Assembly (NCBI GenBank): GCA_018262135.1
Contig: JAGTSD010000156.1
Span: 1 to 7,017 of the forward strand
From: Pseudomonadota bacterium
GTDB lineage: Bacteria > Pseudomonadota > Gammaproteobacteria > Competibacterales > Competibacteraceae
Direction of reading: 5' to 3'
DNA length: 7,017 nt
Positions 1 through 6,645 of this stretch are shown here, in pieces (position 1 is the stretch's first letter; every line of letters begins with the position of its first letter). Position numbers and translations under genes: made by a program. The notes beneath the pieces are model-generated. The model searched no databases, was not told the DNA's origin, and saw nothing but the letters and a program-made list of their open reading frames with translations.

Positions 1-536
1 CCTTGAAAATCGACGTGCGGGTCATCGCGGCGAGCAACCGTGATCTCGAACAGGCCGTACGCGAGGGGCGGTTTCGCAGCGACCTCTACCACCGGCTCGC
101 GATCTTCCCCATCCACCTCCCGCCGCTGCGCGAACGGCGCGAGGACATCCCGCTGCTCGCCGCCTACCTGGTCACCCGCAAAGCGCGCCGGCAGGGTCGG
201 AAAATGGATGCGCTCCCGCCGGCCGTCCTCGACCGGCTGACCCGCTACGACTGGCCCGGCAACATACGCGAATTGGAGAACGTCCTCGAGCGCGCGATCA
301 TCCTGTCGCCCGGCGCCGCCCTGGAGTTGGATGCTATTCAACTGGGTCCGGCGGGACGCCCGGCCCCCACGCTCGCCGGTCCGGCCTGCGCCAACGGACC
401 CGCCGCCGAAGACGACACCCTGCAAGCCCACGACCGGGCGCACATCCTACAGGTTTGCCAGGCTGCCGGCTGGAAGATCAAAGGCCCGGACGGGCTAAAG
501 CGGTGGCGAAGGGAGCAGCTTCCCACCGATGCATAA
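1..536 (+). CDS. Sigma-54-dependent activator, AAA+ C-terminal part, with truncated DNA-binding domain (5' partial)
   Basis: This is the distal part of an enhancer-binding protein that uses ATP to open sigma-54 promoters; the beginning lies outside the window. Counting from the TTG at 3, residues 4-16 (DVRVIAASNRDLE) are the region after Walker B with sensor I. Residues 23-50 (FRSDLYHRL, then PLRERREDIPLL) carry the arginine-finger segment. WPGNIRELENVLERAIIL at 84-101 is the sensor II block. The spacing and the KARRQGRK stretch resemble FhlA-type regulators. After a low-complexity linker rich in Ala and Pro (115-138), the Fis-like domain starts normally with HDRAHILQVCQAAGWKIKGP. Family members then continue with an Ala-Ala-x-x-Leu-Gly-Leu turn and a recognition helix ending in Arg-Met-x-x-Leu. 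Here the similarity stops at Gly164 (base 494), followed by 13 unrelated residues and TAA at 534-536. The recognition helix is not visible in the other two frames either. The protein may therefore be unable to bind a specific site. The AAA+ assignment is firm; whether the gene still functions is doubtful. Confidence 0.88.
   Translation, partial: LKIDVRVIAASNRDLEQAVREGRFRSDLYHRLAIFPIHLPPLRERREDIPLLAAYLVTRKARRQGRKMDALPPAVLDRLTRYDWPGNIRELENVLERAIILSPGAALELDAIQLGPAGRPAPTLAGPACANGPAAEDDTLQAHDRAHILQVCQAAGWKIKGPDGLKRWRREQLPTDA
501..528. other. Perfect-arm hairpin at the breakpoint of the activator gene
   Basis: CGGTGG (501-506) pairs with CCACCG (523-528) and GAAG (508-511) pairs with CTTC (519-522). 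This leaves one bulged C at 507 and a 7-base loop, so the stem is 10 base pairs. It starts 6 bases after the point where homology to sigma-54 activators ends and lies between two convergent genes. No run of T follows on either strand, so it is not a classic intrinsic terminator. It could still act as a weak bidirectional one: it lies 46 bases beyond the stop of the leftward SDR gene. Alternatively it is a relic of a mobile-element end, because subterminal imperfect hairpins of this kind mark IS200/IS605-type elements. The pairing is seen directly; both roles are inference. Confidence 0.5.
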
Positions 537-574
537 CCTGTTGATTTGGAAATATTCAATTTTTGTACAGTTTC

Positions 575-1339
575 TTAGGTCCCAACGACGATGCCGCCAT
601 CCACGCGCAGGACTTCACCGGTGATGAACGAAGCTTCCTCCGACGCCAGGAACAGATAGGCGTTGGCGATATCGCGCGGGTCGCCGAGCCGTCCCAGCGG
701 GGTATGCGATTTCATGCCGTCCAGCATTTTTTGCGGCATGGCGGCGACCATCTCGGTGGCGATGAAGCCGGGCGCCACTGCGTTCACGCGGATGCCGTAC
801 CGGCCCAGTTCGCGCGCCCACACCTTGGTCATGCCGACCACGCCAAACTTGGTGGCGACATAATTGGTCTGGCCAAAATTGGCGTCCAAGCCCACCACGG
901 AAGAGGCATTCAGGATCACGCCGCCGCCCTGCCGGCTCATCACCGGCGTCACCGCCTGAGTGCAATTGAATACGCCTTTCAAATTGACCGCGATCACCAG
1001 ATCAAAATCGAATTCGGACATCTGGCCGGTCACCTGGCCGTCCTTGAACTTGACCAGTTGGCCATCCCGCAGCACGCCCGCGTTATTAACGAGCACGTCA
1101 ATGCGGCCATGGCGGGCGACCACTTGGTTAACCCAGTCCTGGACATCCTGGCGGTTGACGACGTTCACGGCGTGGAACATCGCTGCCTCGCCCAGCAACT
1201 TCACGGTTTCCTGGCCGAGAGCGATGTTCACGTCGCAGATCGCCACCCTGGCGCCTTCCTCGGCAAACCGCAGGGCGGTGGCTTTACCAATGCCGGTTGC
1301 GCCGCCGGTTACGAGCACGACCTTATCTTTCATGCGCAT
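575..1339 (-). CDS. FabG-like short-chain dehydrogenase/reductase
   Basis: This is a classical SDR of 254 residues, a soluble NAD(P)-dependent oxidoreductase most like FabG and related 3-oxoacyl or hydroxy-substrate reductases. The nucleotide-binding glycine motif is TGGATGIG at 11-18 and NNAG is at 85-88. The catalytic tetrad can be assigned as Asn119, Ser147, Tyr160 and Lys164 (YVATK). PGFIATEM at 190-197 and GEVLRVDGG at 241-249 are typical of FabG-type C-termini. Asp36 at the end of the second beta strand suggests NAD rather than NADP (inference). Between NNAG and Asn119 there are about nine more residues than in E. coli FabG, a variant I recall from a subgroup of proteobacterial SDRs. 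The start at 1339 is favoured over the ATG at 1333 because AAGGGA (1348-1353) sits 8 bases upstream. It lies directly downstream of a damaged SDR gene (stop at 1358-1360) in the same orientation, so the two were probably cotranscribed. The substrate cannot be told from the sequence. Confidence 0.9.
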   Translation of the reverse strand: MRMKDKVVLVTGGATGIGKATALRFAEEGARVAICDVNIALGQETVKLLGEAAMFHAVNVVNRQDVQDWVNQVVARHGRIDVLVNNAGVLRDGQLVKFKDGQVTGQMSEFDFDLVIAVNLKGVFNCTQAVTPVMSRQGGGVILNASSVVGLDANFGQTNYVATKFGVVGMTKVWARELGRYGIRVNAVAPGFIATEMVAAMPQKMLDGMKSHTPLGRLGDPRDIANAYLFLASEEASFITGEVLRVDGGIVVGT

Positions 1340-1357
1340 GGGATGGGTCCCTTCGGG

Positions 1358-2048
1358 CTATTTCACCAGCCAGCTCGCCACCGCCCGCGCCACGCCGCGC
1401 GGGACAAACCGCATGGATTGGGCCAGCGCCCAGTTATGCAGACCGGGGATAACCCAGTTATGCAGACCGGGGATAACGACGGCTTCACCCTTCAACATCG
1501 CCTGATAGCCGATTTCAGCCACTTTTTCCGCCGACTGCGCGCTCAGCCTGAACAGCAGCGATTCCTTGATGCCGGCGCGCTCGGTGAATTCGGTCTGGGT
1601 CGGGCCGGGGCACAGCACCGTCACGCTGACGCCCGTATCCTTCAATTCATAGGCCAGCGATTCAGACAGCGACAGCACATACGCCTTGGAGGCGAAGTAG
1701 CCGGCCATGTGCGGCCCGGGCTGAAACGCCGCGGTGGACGCCACATTCAGGACTCGGCCCCAGCCGCGCGTTACCATGCCGGGCAGCAGCAGGCGGGTGA
1801 GTTGCGCCAGCGCCACCACATTCACTTGCAACAGGGCGAATTCCTGCTCGGCCGGGTTTTCGTGGTATTTGCCGCTGTGGCCAAAACCGGCGTTGTTGAC
1901 GAGGATATCAATCGTCAACCCGGCCTGATCCAGCGCCTCGACCAGGGCGGGCGCCGCGCCGGGCTGGCTGAGATCGCGGGCGCAGTTTGGCGAATTCCAC
2001 CCCCAACCCCGCTGAAGCGCCGGTCACCAATGCAGTCCGTGAAGTCAT
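1358..2048 (-). pseudogene. SDR-family oxidoreductase (COG0300/DltE-like), broken by internal deletion and frameshift
   Basis: The gene begins at an ATG (2046-2048) with a good ribosome binding site, AAGGGG at 2056-2061, 7 bases away. The first 22 residues, MTSRTALVTGASAGLG then VEFAKL, are a normal SDR N-terminus with the TGxxxGxG cofactor motif. Translation in this frame then turns into an Arg/Pro-rich sequence and stops near 1908. The family sequence resumes one frame over from about 1981: ARDLSQPGAAPALVEAL, then IDILVNNAGFG, the catalytic region with NVASTAAFQPG, YFASK (Tyr-x-x-x-Lys) and CPGPTQTEF, ending in ASWLVK at 1358. Compared with intact family members, roughly 35-40 residues covering the second beta strand, the following helix and part of the third strand are missing. 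The 22 and about 207 residues add up to less than the usual length of about 260. The rest shows no stop codons, so the damage looks recent. A separate 24-bp duplication lies near the 3' end. A TTG at 1916-1918 could start a 186-residue product, but it would lack the cofactor motif. Confidence 0.82.
1430..1477. repeat. Perfect 24-bp tandem duplication inside the broken SDR gene
   Basis: Bases 1430-1453 and 1454-1477 are identical 24-mers, starting CCAGTTATGC and ending GGGGATAAC; the match extends one more base to the left. On the minus strand the unit is in frame and repeats the octapeptide VIPGLHNW. Relatives of this SDR have a single VIPGL-x-N segment here, so one copy is extra. The repeat does not shift the frame and is independent of the deletion some 500 bases away. 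Replication slippage is a likely origin, although no shorter seed repeat is obvious at the ends. Confidence 0.93.
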
Positions 2049-2085
2049 GTTTTTTCCCCTTTTTGGAGCATCCCGCCCGCATCCC

Positions 2086-3666
2086 TCACTCCCACTCGAT
2101 AGTCGCTGGCGGCTTGCCGGAAATGTCGTAGACCACCCGGGAAATGCCGCGCACCTCGTTGATGATGCGCCGCGACACCCGGTCCAGAAACTCATAGGGC
2201 AAATGCGCCCAGCGGGCGGTCATGAAATCCACCGTCTCCACCGCGCGCAGGGCGATCACGTAATCGTAGCGGCGACCATCGCCCATCACCCCCACCGACT
2301 TGACCGGCAGGAACACCGCGAACGCCTGGCTGGTTTTGTCGTACAACTCGGCCCGGCGCAGTTCCTCGATGAAGATGTGATCGGCCCGGCGCAGCAGATC
2401 AGCGTAGTCCTGGCGCACTTCGCCCAAGATGCGCACGCCCAGCCCCGGCCCGGGGAACGGATGGCGATAAACCATTTCGGAGGGCAAACCGAGTTCGACG
2501 CCCAGCCGGCGCACCTCGTCCTTGAACAGTTCCCGCAGCGGCTCGACCAGCTTCAGCCGCATCGCCGCCGGCAGCCCGCCGACGTTGTGATGGGACTTGA
2601 TGACGTGGGCCTTGCCGGTCTTCGCGCCGGCGGATTCGATCACGTCCGGGTAGATGGTGCCCTGGGCCAGCCATTTGACATCCCGCAGTCTGGCCGCCTC
2701 CTCCTCGAAGATCTCGACGAACAGCCCGCCGATGATCTTGCGTTTTTGCTCGGGATCGGTCACGCCGACCAGTGCGGTCAGAAACCGCGCCTCGGCATCC
2801 ACCCGGATCACCCGCACGCCGAGATGCTGGCCAAAGGTGGTCATCACCTGATCGCCCTCGTGCAGGCGCAGCAGGCCGGTGTCCACGAACACGCACGTCA
2901 ACTGGTCGCCGATGGCCCGGTGCAGCAACGCCGCCACCACCGAGGAATCCACCCCGCCGGATAGACCCAGCAACACCTCGTCGTCGCCCACTTGCGAACG
3001 GACGGCGGCAATGCTGTCCTCGATGATGTTCCCGGTCGTCCACAGCGGCTCGCAGCCGCAGATGTCCAGCACGAAACGGCGCAGGATCCGGTCGCCCTGA
3101 CGGGTGTGGGTGACTTCGGGATGGAACTGCACCCCGTACCAGCGTTTTTCCTCGTTCGCCATGCCGGCGATGGGGCAGGTCGGCGTGCTGGCGATGCGCA
3201 CGAAGCCGGGCGGCAGCGCCGTGACCCGGTCACCGTGGCTCATCCATACATCCAGCAAACCGTAACCCTCCGGGCTGGCGTGGTCCTCGATGGCGCGCAA
3301 CAGTTCGGAATGGGCGTGCGCGCGCACCTGAGCGTAACCGAATTCCTGATGATCCGACGCTTCCACCAGGCCGCCGAGCTGCATGGCCAGGGTCTGCATG
3401 CCGTAGCAGATGCCGAGCAGCGGCACGTTCAGGTCAAACACTGCCTGGGGCATGCGAGGACCGTCGGCGACCGTGGTGGATTCCGGGCTGCCGGACAGGA
3501 TGATGCCGCGCGGATGAAAGGCGCGGATCGCCGCCGGTTCGGCGTCGCAGGGATGGATTTCGCAATAGACCCCGATTTCGCGCACCCGGCGGGCGATCAG
3601 CTGGGTGTACTGGGAACCGAAGTCGAGAATGAGAATGCGGTCGAAGTGGATGTCGCGGGCGGTCAT
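2086..3666 (-). CDS. guaA: GMP synthase (glutamine-hydrolysing)
   Basis: GuaA converts XMP, ATP and glutamine to GMP, the last step of de novo guanine nucleotide synthesis in the cytosol. The 526 residues match the E. coli length (525). The N-terminal class I glutamine amidotransferase domain covers about 10-203: [13 protein letters not shown] at 11-23, the nucleophile Cys87 in GICYG, and the rest of the triad at His182 and Glu184 in FHPEV. The ATP-pyrophosphatase domain follows, with the PP-loop SGGVDSS at 236-242. The C-terminal dimerisation domain carries [16 protein letters not shown] and ends in the family signature PPATIEWE. No key residue is missing. The gene follows guaB by 59 bases in the same direction, as in the E. 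coli guaBA operon, and is followed after 37 bases by the broken SDR gene. Its ribosome binding site, GGGGAG (bases 3674-3679 read on the minus strand), lies 7 bases before the ATG and overlaps a stable hairpin in the leader. Confidence 0.99.
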   Translation of the reverse strand: MTARDIHFDRILILDFGSQYTQLIARRVREIGVYCEIHPCDAEPAAIRAFHPRGIILSGSPESTTVADGPRMPQAVFDLNVPLLGICYGMQTLAMQLGGLVEASDHQEFGYAQVRAHAHSELLRAIEDHASPEGYGLLDVWMSHGDRVTALPPGFVRIASTPTCPIAGMANEEKRWYGVQFHPEVTHTRQGDRILRRFVLDICGCEPLWTTGNIIEDSIAAVRSQVGDDEVLLGLSGGVDSSVVAALLHRAIGDQLTCVFVDTGLLRLHEGDQVMTTFGQHLGVRVIRVDAEARFLTALVGVTDPEQKRKIIGGLFVEIFEEEAARLRDVKWLAQGTIYPDVIESAGAKTGKAHVIKSHHNVGGLPAAMRLKLVEPLRELFKDEVRRLGVELGLPSEMVYRHPFPGPGLGVRILGEVRQDYADLLRRADHIFIEELRRAELYDKTSQAFAVFLPVKSVGVMGDGRRYDYVIALRAVETVDFMTARWAHLPYEFLDRVSRRIINEVRGISRVVYDISGKPPATIEWE

Positions 3667-3676
3667 GGCTGCACTC

Positions 3677-3699
3677 CCCTCCCCCTCGACGGGGGAGGG
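3677..3699. repeat. GC-only hairpin in the guaB-guaA gap, REP-like
   Basis: CCCTCCCCC (3677-3685) and GGGGGAGGG (3691-3699) form a perfect 9-bp stem around the 5-base loop TCGAC. The adjoining bases to about 3720 (GGTGGGGGTGAAGGG) are of the same G/C-strand-biased type. C-rich hairpins with such flanks are widespread intergenic palindromic repeats in GC-rich proteobacteria, so this may be one copy of a dispersed family; other copies would lie outside the window. In the guaBA mRNA the 3' arm runs straight into the guaA ribosome binding site. It is not a terminator, since no T run follows. Confidence 0.75.
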
Positions 3700-3725
3700 T
3701 CAGGGTGGGGGTGAAGGGTTGGAAC

Positions 3726-5189
3726 TCAATCCACCCGATAATTCGGCGCTTCCTTGGTGATGGTCACGTCGTGGACGTGGCTTTCGCGCATTCCGGCGCT
3801 GGTGACGCGAGTGAACGCCGGCTTGACCCGCATCTCGGCGATGTCCTGACAGCCGACGTAGCCCATGCTGGAGCGCAGCCCGCCCATCAACTGATTGATG
3901 ATCGCCAGCACGCTACCCTTGTAGGGCACCCGGCCCTCGATGCCCTCCGGCACCAGCTTTTCGACCGCGCTGCCTTCCTGGAAATAGCGGTCGCTGGAGC
4001 CGTGCTGCTGGGTCATCGCGCCGATGGAACCCATGCCGCGATAGGACTTGTAGGAGCGGCCCTGATACAGCTCGACCTCGCCGGGCGCTTCCTCGGTGCC
4101 GGCGAACAGGCCGCCGATCATCACCGCATGGGCGCCGGCGGCGATGGCCTTGGCCAAGTCACCGGAATAGCGCACGCCGCCGTCGGCAATCACCGGCACG
4201 TCGCAGTCGCGCAGCGCCTCGGCCACGTTGGCCACCGCGCTGATCTGTGGTACGCCGACTCCGGCGACGATGCGAGTGGTGCAGATCGAACCCGGGCCGA
4301 TGCCGACTTTCACCGCGTCCGCGCCGGCCTCGACCAGATCGCGGGCGGCGGCGGCGGTGGCGATGTTGCCACCGATCACCTGCACCCCTGGAAACTGATC
4401 CTTGACCCAGCGTACCCGGTTCAACACGTTGCTGGAATGACCGTGGGCAGTGTCCACCACGATCACATCCACCCCGGCGTTCACCAGCGCCGCCACCCGC
4501 TCCTCGGTATCGCCACCCGTGCCGACCGCCGCGCCAACCCGCAGCCGGCCCCATTCGTCCTTGCTGGCAATCGGGAAGTCGCTGGACTTCTGGATGTCCT
4601 TGACCGTGATCATGCCGCGCAACTGGAAACGGTCGTTGATCACCAGCAGTTTCTCGATGCGGTGCTTGTGCAGCAGCGCGACGATTTCCTCGCGGCTGGC
4701 GCCTTCGCGCACCGTGACCAGCCGTTCCTGGGGGGTCATGATGGCGCTGACTGGGGCGTCCATGTTGTGTTCGAACCGCAGGTCGCGGCTGGTCACGATC
4801 CCGACCAGGTCTTCGCCGTCCACCACCGGTACGCCGGAGATGTGGTGGGCGCGGGTCAGGGCCAGCACCTCGCGGATGGTGGTGGACGGCGCGGTGACGA
4901 TGGGGTCGTTGATGACGCCGCTTTCGTACTTTTTGACTCGCCGCACTTCCTGCGCCTGTTTTTCAACGGGCATGTTCTTGTGGATAATGCCGATGCCGCC
5001 TTCCTGCGCCAGGGCAATCGCCAGCCGCGACTCGGTCACCGTGTCCATGGCCGCCGACATCAGCGGGATGTTGAGGGTAATGGCGCGCGTCAGTTGGGTT
5101 TTGAGGCTCACGTCCTTGGGCAACACCGCGGAATAGGCGGGAAGGAGCAGAACATCGTCGAAGGTCAGGGCTTCTTGAACGATACGCAT
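3726..5189 (-). CDS. guaB: Inosine-5'-monophosphate dehydrogenase
   Basis: GuaB oxidises IMP to XMP with NAD+, the committed step to guanine nucleotides, as a cytosolic tetramer. The 487 residues are within one of the E. coli length. A TIM barrel (about 1-90 and 205-487) is interrupted by a pair of CBS domains at roughly 93-203, the nucleotide-sensing Bateman module. The catalytic loop GPGSICTTR places the active-site Cys at 303. [19 protein letters not shown] (274-292) and [19 protein letters not shown] (335-353) are the phosphate and substrate-binding segments. SSDRYFQ supplies Arg401-Tyr402 of the mobile flap. The C-terminus [19 protein letters not shown] is typical. The start at 5189 has GAGG (5197-5200) 7 bases upstream and gives the usual N-terminus [15 protein letters not shown]. 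The gene is first in the guaBA operon and diverges from xseA, the same order as in E. coli. Nothing is odd in the protein; a DnaA-box sequence lies inside the gene at 4979-4987. Confidence 0.99.
   Translation of the reverse strand: MRIVQEALTFDDVLLLPAYSAVLPKDVSLKTQLTRAITLNIPLMSAAMDTVTESRLAIALAQEGGIGIIHKNMPVEKQAQEVRRVKKYESGVINDPIVTAPSTTIREVLALTRAHHISGVPVVDGEDLVGIVTSRDLRFEHNMDAPVSAIMTPQERLVTVREGASREEIVALLHKHRIEKLLVINDRFQLRGMITVKDIQKSSDFPIASKDEWGRLRVGAAVGTGGDTEERVAALVNAGVDVIVVDTAHGHSSNVLNRVRWVKDQFPGVQVIGGNIATAAAARDLVEAGADAVKVGIGPGSICTTRIVAGVGVPQISAVANVAEALRDCDVPVIADGGVRYSGDLAKAIAAGAHAVMIGGLFAGTEEAPGEVELYQGRSYKSYRGMGSIGAMTQQHGSSDRYFQEGSAVEKLVPEGIEGRVPYKGSVLAIINQLMGGLRSSMGYVGCQDIAEMRVKPAFTRVTSAGMRESHVHDVTITKEAPNYRVD
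4979..4987 (-). promoter_or_regulatory. Perfect DnaA-box sequence inside guaB
   Basis: On the minus strand these bases read TTATCCACA, the strong DnaA-box consensus, beginning about 203 bases after the guaB ATG. It overlaps the codons for Ile68-Ile69-His70-Lys71 (ATT ATC CAC AAG). From memory, the E. coli gua operon is reported to be under DnaA control, with one box near the promoter and another about 200 bases inside guaB at this same conserved peptide. I see no second box in the promoter region here. Because the IHKN peptide is conserved, part of the match comes from protein constraint, so function is uncertain. Confidence 0.4.
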
Positions 5190-5227
5190 GGCGGGGCCTC
5201 GGGACTTGGCGAAAAATAAAGCGGATT

Positions 5228-5256
5228 AGTGTATGCCACGCCGCGCGACCGGTAAA
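5228..5256 (-). promoter_or_regulatory. Putative sigma-70 promoter for guaBA
   Basis: Read on the minus strand, TTTACC (5251-5256) and TACACT (5228-5233) are separated by exactly 17 bases. Each box matches the sigma-70 consensus at four of six positions. Transcription would start near 5221, giving a leader of about 32 bases before the guaB ATG at 5189. It is the best candidate in the 5190-5367 gap on this strand. No PurR-like palindrome (ACGCAAACGTTTGCGT type) is visible nearby. Confidence 0.5.
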
Positions 5257-5281
5257 CGGAAAATCGGCCAGCCTGGATTCG

Positions 5282-5293
5282 TGGCGCGCGCCA
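5282..5293. other. 12-bp perfect palindrome in the guaB/xseA intergenic region
   Basis: TGGCGCGCGCCA is its own reverse complement. It lies between the two divergent promoter candidates, about 26 bases upstream of the guaB -35 box and 20 bases upstream of the xseA -35 box, where an operator could affect both. Alternating GC of this kind also occurs by chance in GC-rich DNA, so a binding role is only a possibility. Confidence 0.3.
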
Positions 5294-5312
5294 GCAGGAT
5301 CAAACACCATTG

Positions 5313-5341
5313 TTGTTCGCTCTTCCCAAACACAAGATAAT
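5313..5341 (+). promoter_or_regulatory. Putative sigma-70 promoter for xseA
   Basis: TTGTTC (5313-5318) and GATAAT (5336-5341) are 17 bases apart. The -10 box matches the consensus at five of six positions and the -35 box at three of six; an overlapping TTGTTG at 5310-5315 is an alternative -35 at 20-base spacing. Transcription would begin near 5348, downstream of the TTG at 5341, which argues that xseA starts at a later GTG. Confidence 0.5.
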
Positions 5342-5367
5342 TGGCGCAATGCTGGCCTTCCGAACCC

Positions 5368-6627
5368 GTGAACACCAACGCCTCCGTGCCATCCCGCGAC
5401 ATCTACACCGTCTCCCGCCTGAATCAGGACGTGCGCGCCCTGTTGGAGGGCGAATTCCCATCGCTCTGGGTGGAAGGCGAAGTCTCCAATTTGTCGCGCC
5501 CGTCCTCCGGCCATCTCTACTTCTCGCTCAAGGACGCCAGGGCGCAAATCCGCTGCGCCCTGTTCCAGAACCGCGCCTTCCTGTTCCGCGACTGCCCGCG
5601 CAACGGCCAGCACGTGCTGGTGCGCGGCCGGGTCAGCCTGTACGAACCGCGCGGTGATTTCCAGATCATCGTCGAATACGTCGAAGAAGCCGGCGCCGGC
5701 GCGCTGCGTCGGGCTTACGATGAACTGCGTCTCAAGCTGGAGCGGGAAGGGCTGTTCGCACCCGAACACAAGAGGCCTCTGCCCCGCTTCCCGCGCCGGA
5801 TCGGCGTCATCACCTCCCCCACCGGTGCGGCGATCCGTGACGTGCTGACCACCCTGCGCCGCCGCTGTCCCAGCGTACCGGTCCTGCTATATCCGGTGCC
5901 GGTGCAGGGCGACGGTGCGGCGGAATGCATCGCCAGCACACTCCGGCTGGCGTCCGAGCGCCGGGACTGCGATGTGTTGTTACTGGCACGCGGCGGCGGT
6001 TCGCTGGAGGATTTGCAGGCGTTCAACGAGGAACCCGTAGCGCGGGCGATCTTCGCCTGCCCGATTCCGCTGGTGACCGGCATCGGCCATGAAACCGACG
6101 TCACCATCGCCGATTTCGCCGCCGATCTGCGCGCTGCCACCCCCACGGCGGCGGCGGAACTGGCCAGCATCGACCGACTGGAATGGCTGCGCCGGACTCG
6201 CCTGCTGGCCGAGCGGCTGGACAGCGCACTGCAACGGCAGTTCGCCTACCAGCGCCAGCGGCTGGCGGAACTGACGCGCCGGCTCGACCGCGCCCAGCCC
6301 CGCCGCCGCCTCCAGGACCGCGCTCAGCGGCTCGATGATCTGGATCAGCGGCTGCGCGCGGCAGTGCGCCAGCGTCTGGAAACCACCTCCCAGCGCCTGC
6401 GCGGTCTGAGCAGCCACTTGCACGCCCTGAGTCCGCTGGCTACGCTCGACCGTGGTTACGCCATCGTGCGCCGCTACCCGGATGGTGACATTCTACGTCG
6501 GGCCAGTGAAGCCCACATCGGCGACATCGTAGAGGCGCTGCTGAGACAGGGCCGCCTGCATTGCCAAGTCACGGCAATCGATCCAGCAGACTGGACCCCG
6601 GCGGTGGACCGGGACAGGGCTCCCTGA
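5368..6627 (+). CDS. xseA: Exodeoxyribonuclease VII large subunit
   Basis: XseA is the catalytic subunit of exonuclease VII, which together with several XseB subunits degrades single-stranded DNA from both ends into oligonucleotides during repair. From the GTG at 5368 the protein has 419 residues, somewhat shorter than E. coli XseA (456). The N-terminal OB-fold spans about 12-105 (IYTVSRLN, WVEGEVSNLSRPSSGHLYFSLKD). The nuclease domain contains GVITSPTGAAIRDVL at 146-160, ARGGGSLEDLQAFN at 207-220 and GIGHETDVTIADFAADLRA at 238-256. A Leu/Gln/Arg-rich coiled coil runs over roughly 270-350, shorter than in E. coli, and SPLATLDRGYAIV at 355-367 begins the C-terminal segment. Possible starts are TTG 5341, GTG 5368 and GTG 5386, none with a clear ribosome binding site. 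I prefer 5368 because its N-terminus has the usual length and it lies downstream of the predicted transcription start. xseB is not in the window. The divergent arrangement with guaB is the one found in E. coli. Confidence 0.95.
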   Translation: MNTNASVPSRDIYTVSRLNQDVRALLEGEFPSLWVEGEVSNLSRPSSGHLYFSLKDARAQIRCALFQNRAFLFRDCPRNGQHVLVRGRVSLYEPRGDFQIIVEYVEEAGAGALRRAYDELRLKLEREGLFAPEHKRPLPRFPRRIGVITSPTGAAIRDVLTTLRRRCPSVPVLLYPVPVQGDGAAECIASTLRLASERRDCDVLLLARGGGSLEDLQAFNEEPVARAIFACPIPLVTGIGHETDVTIADFAADLRAATPTAAAELASIDRLEWLRRTRLLAERLDSALQRQFAYQRQRLAELTRRLDRAQPRRRLQDRAQRLDDLDQRLRAAVRQRLETTSQRLRGLSSHLHALSPLATLDRGYAIVRRYPDGDILRRASEAHIGDIVEALLRQGRLHCQVTAIDPADWTPAVDRDRAP

Positions 6628-6645
6628 CCCAACGGCCTGCTCTCC

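Noticed and set aside
2049..2085. Possible terminator after guaA
   Set aside because: There is a short repeat (GGATGC, GGGATGC on the minus strand) and an A-rich stretch, but no stem-loop followed by a T run in the transcript direction.
563..2131. 522-codon open frame on the plus strand, antisense to both SDR genes
   Set aside because: Its translation is rich in His, Gln, Gly and Arg with no recognisable family, as expected for the complement of GC-rich coding DNA; the minus strand carries clear SDR motifs throughout.
1987..3714. Two long plus-strand frames antisense to guaA (1987-2964 and 2992-3714)
   Set aside because: They are in antisense register to an intact guaA and show only the biased composition of shadow frames.
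3705..5219. 504-codon open frame on the plus strand spanning the whole of guaB in antisense
   Set aside because: A striking length, but it is the mirror of a GC-rich conserved gene; the product is His/Gly/Asp-rich without domain features, and no promoter or ribosome binding site precedes it.
4963..5769. 268-codon minus-strand frame covering the start of guaB, the intergenic region and the start of xseA
   Set aside because: It overlaps two well-supported genes and both promoter candidates, and its sequence shows no family resemblance.
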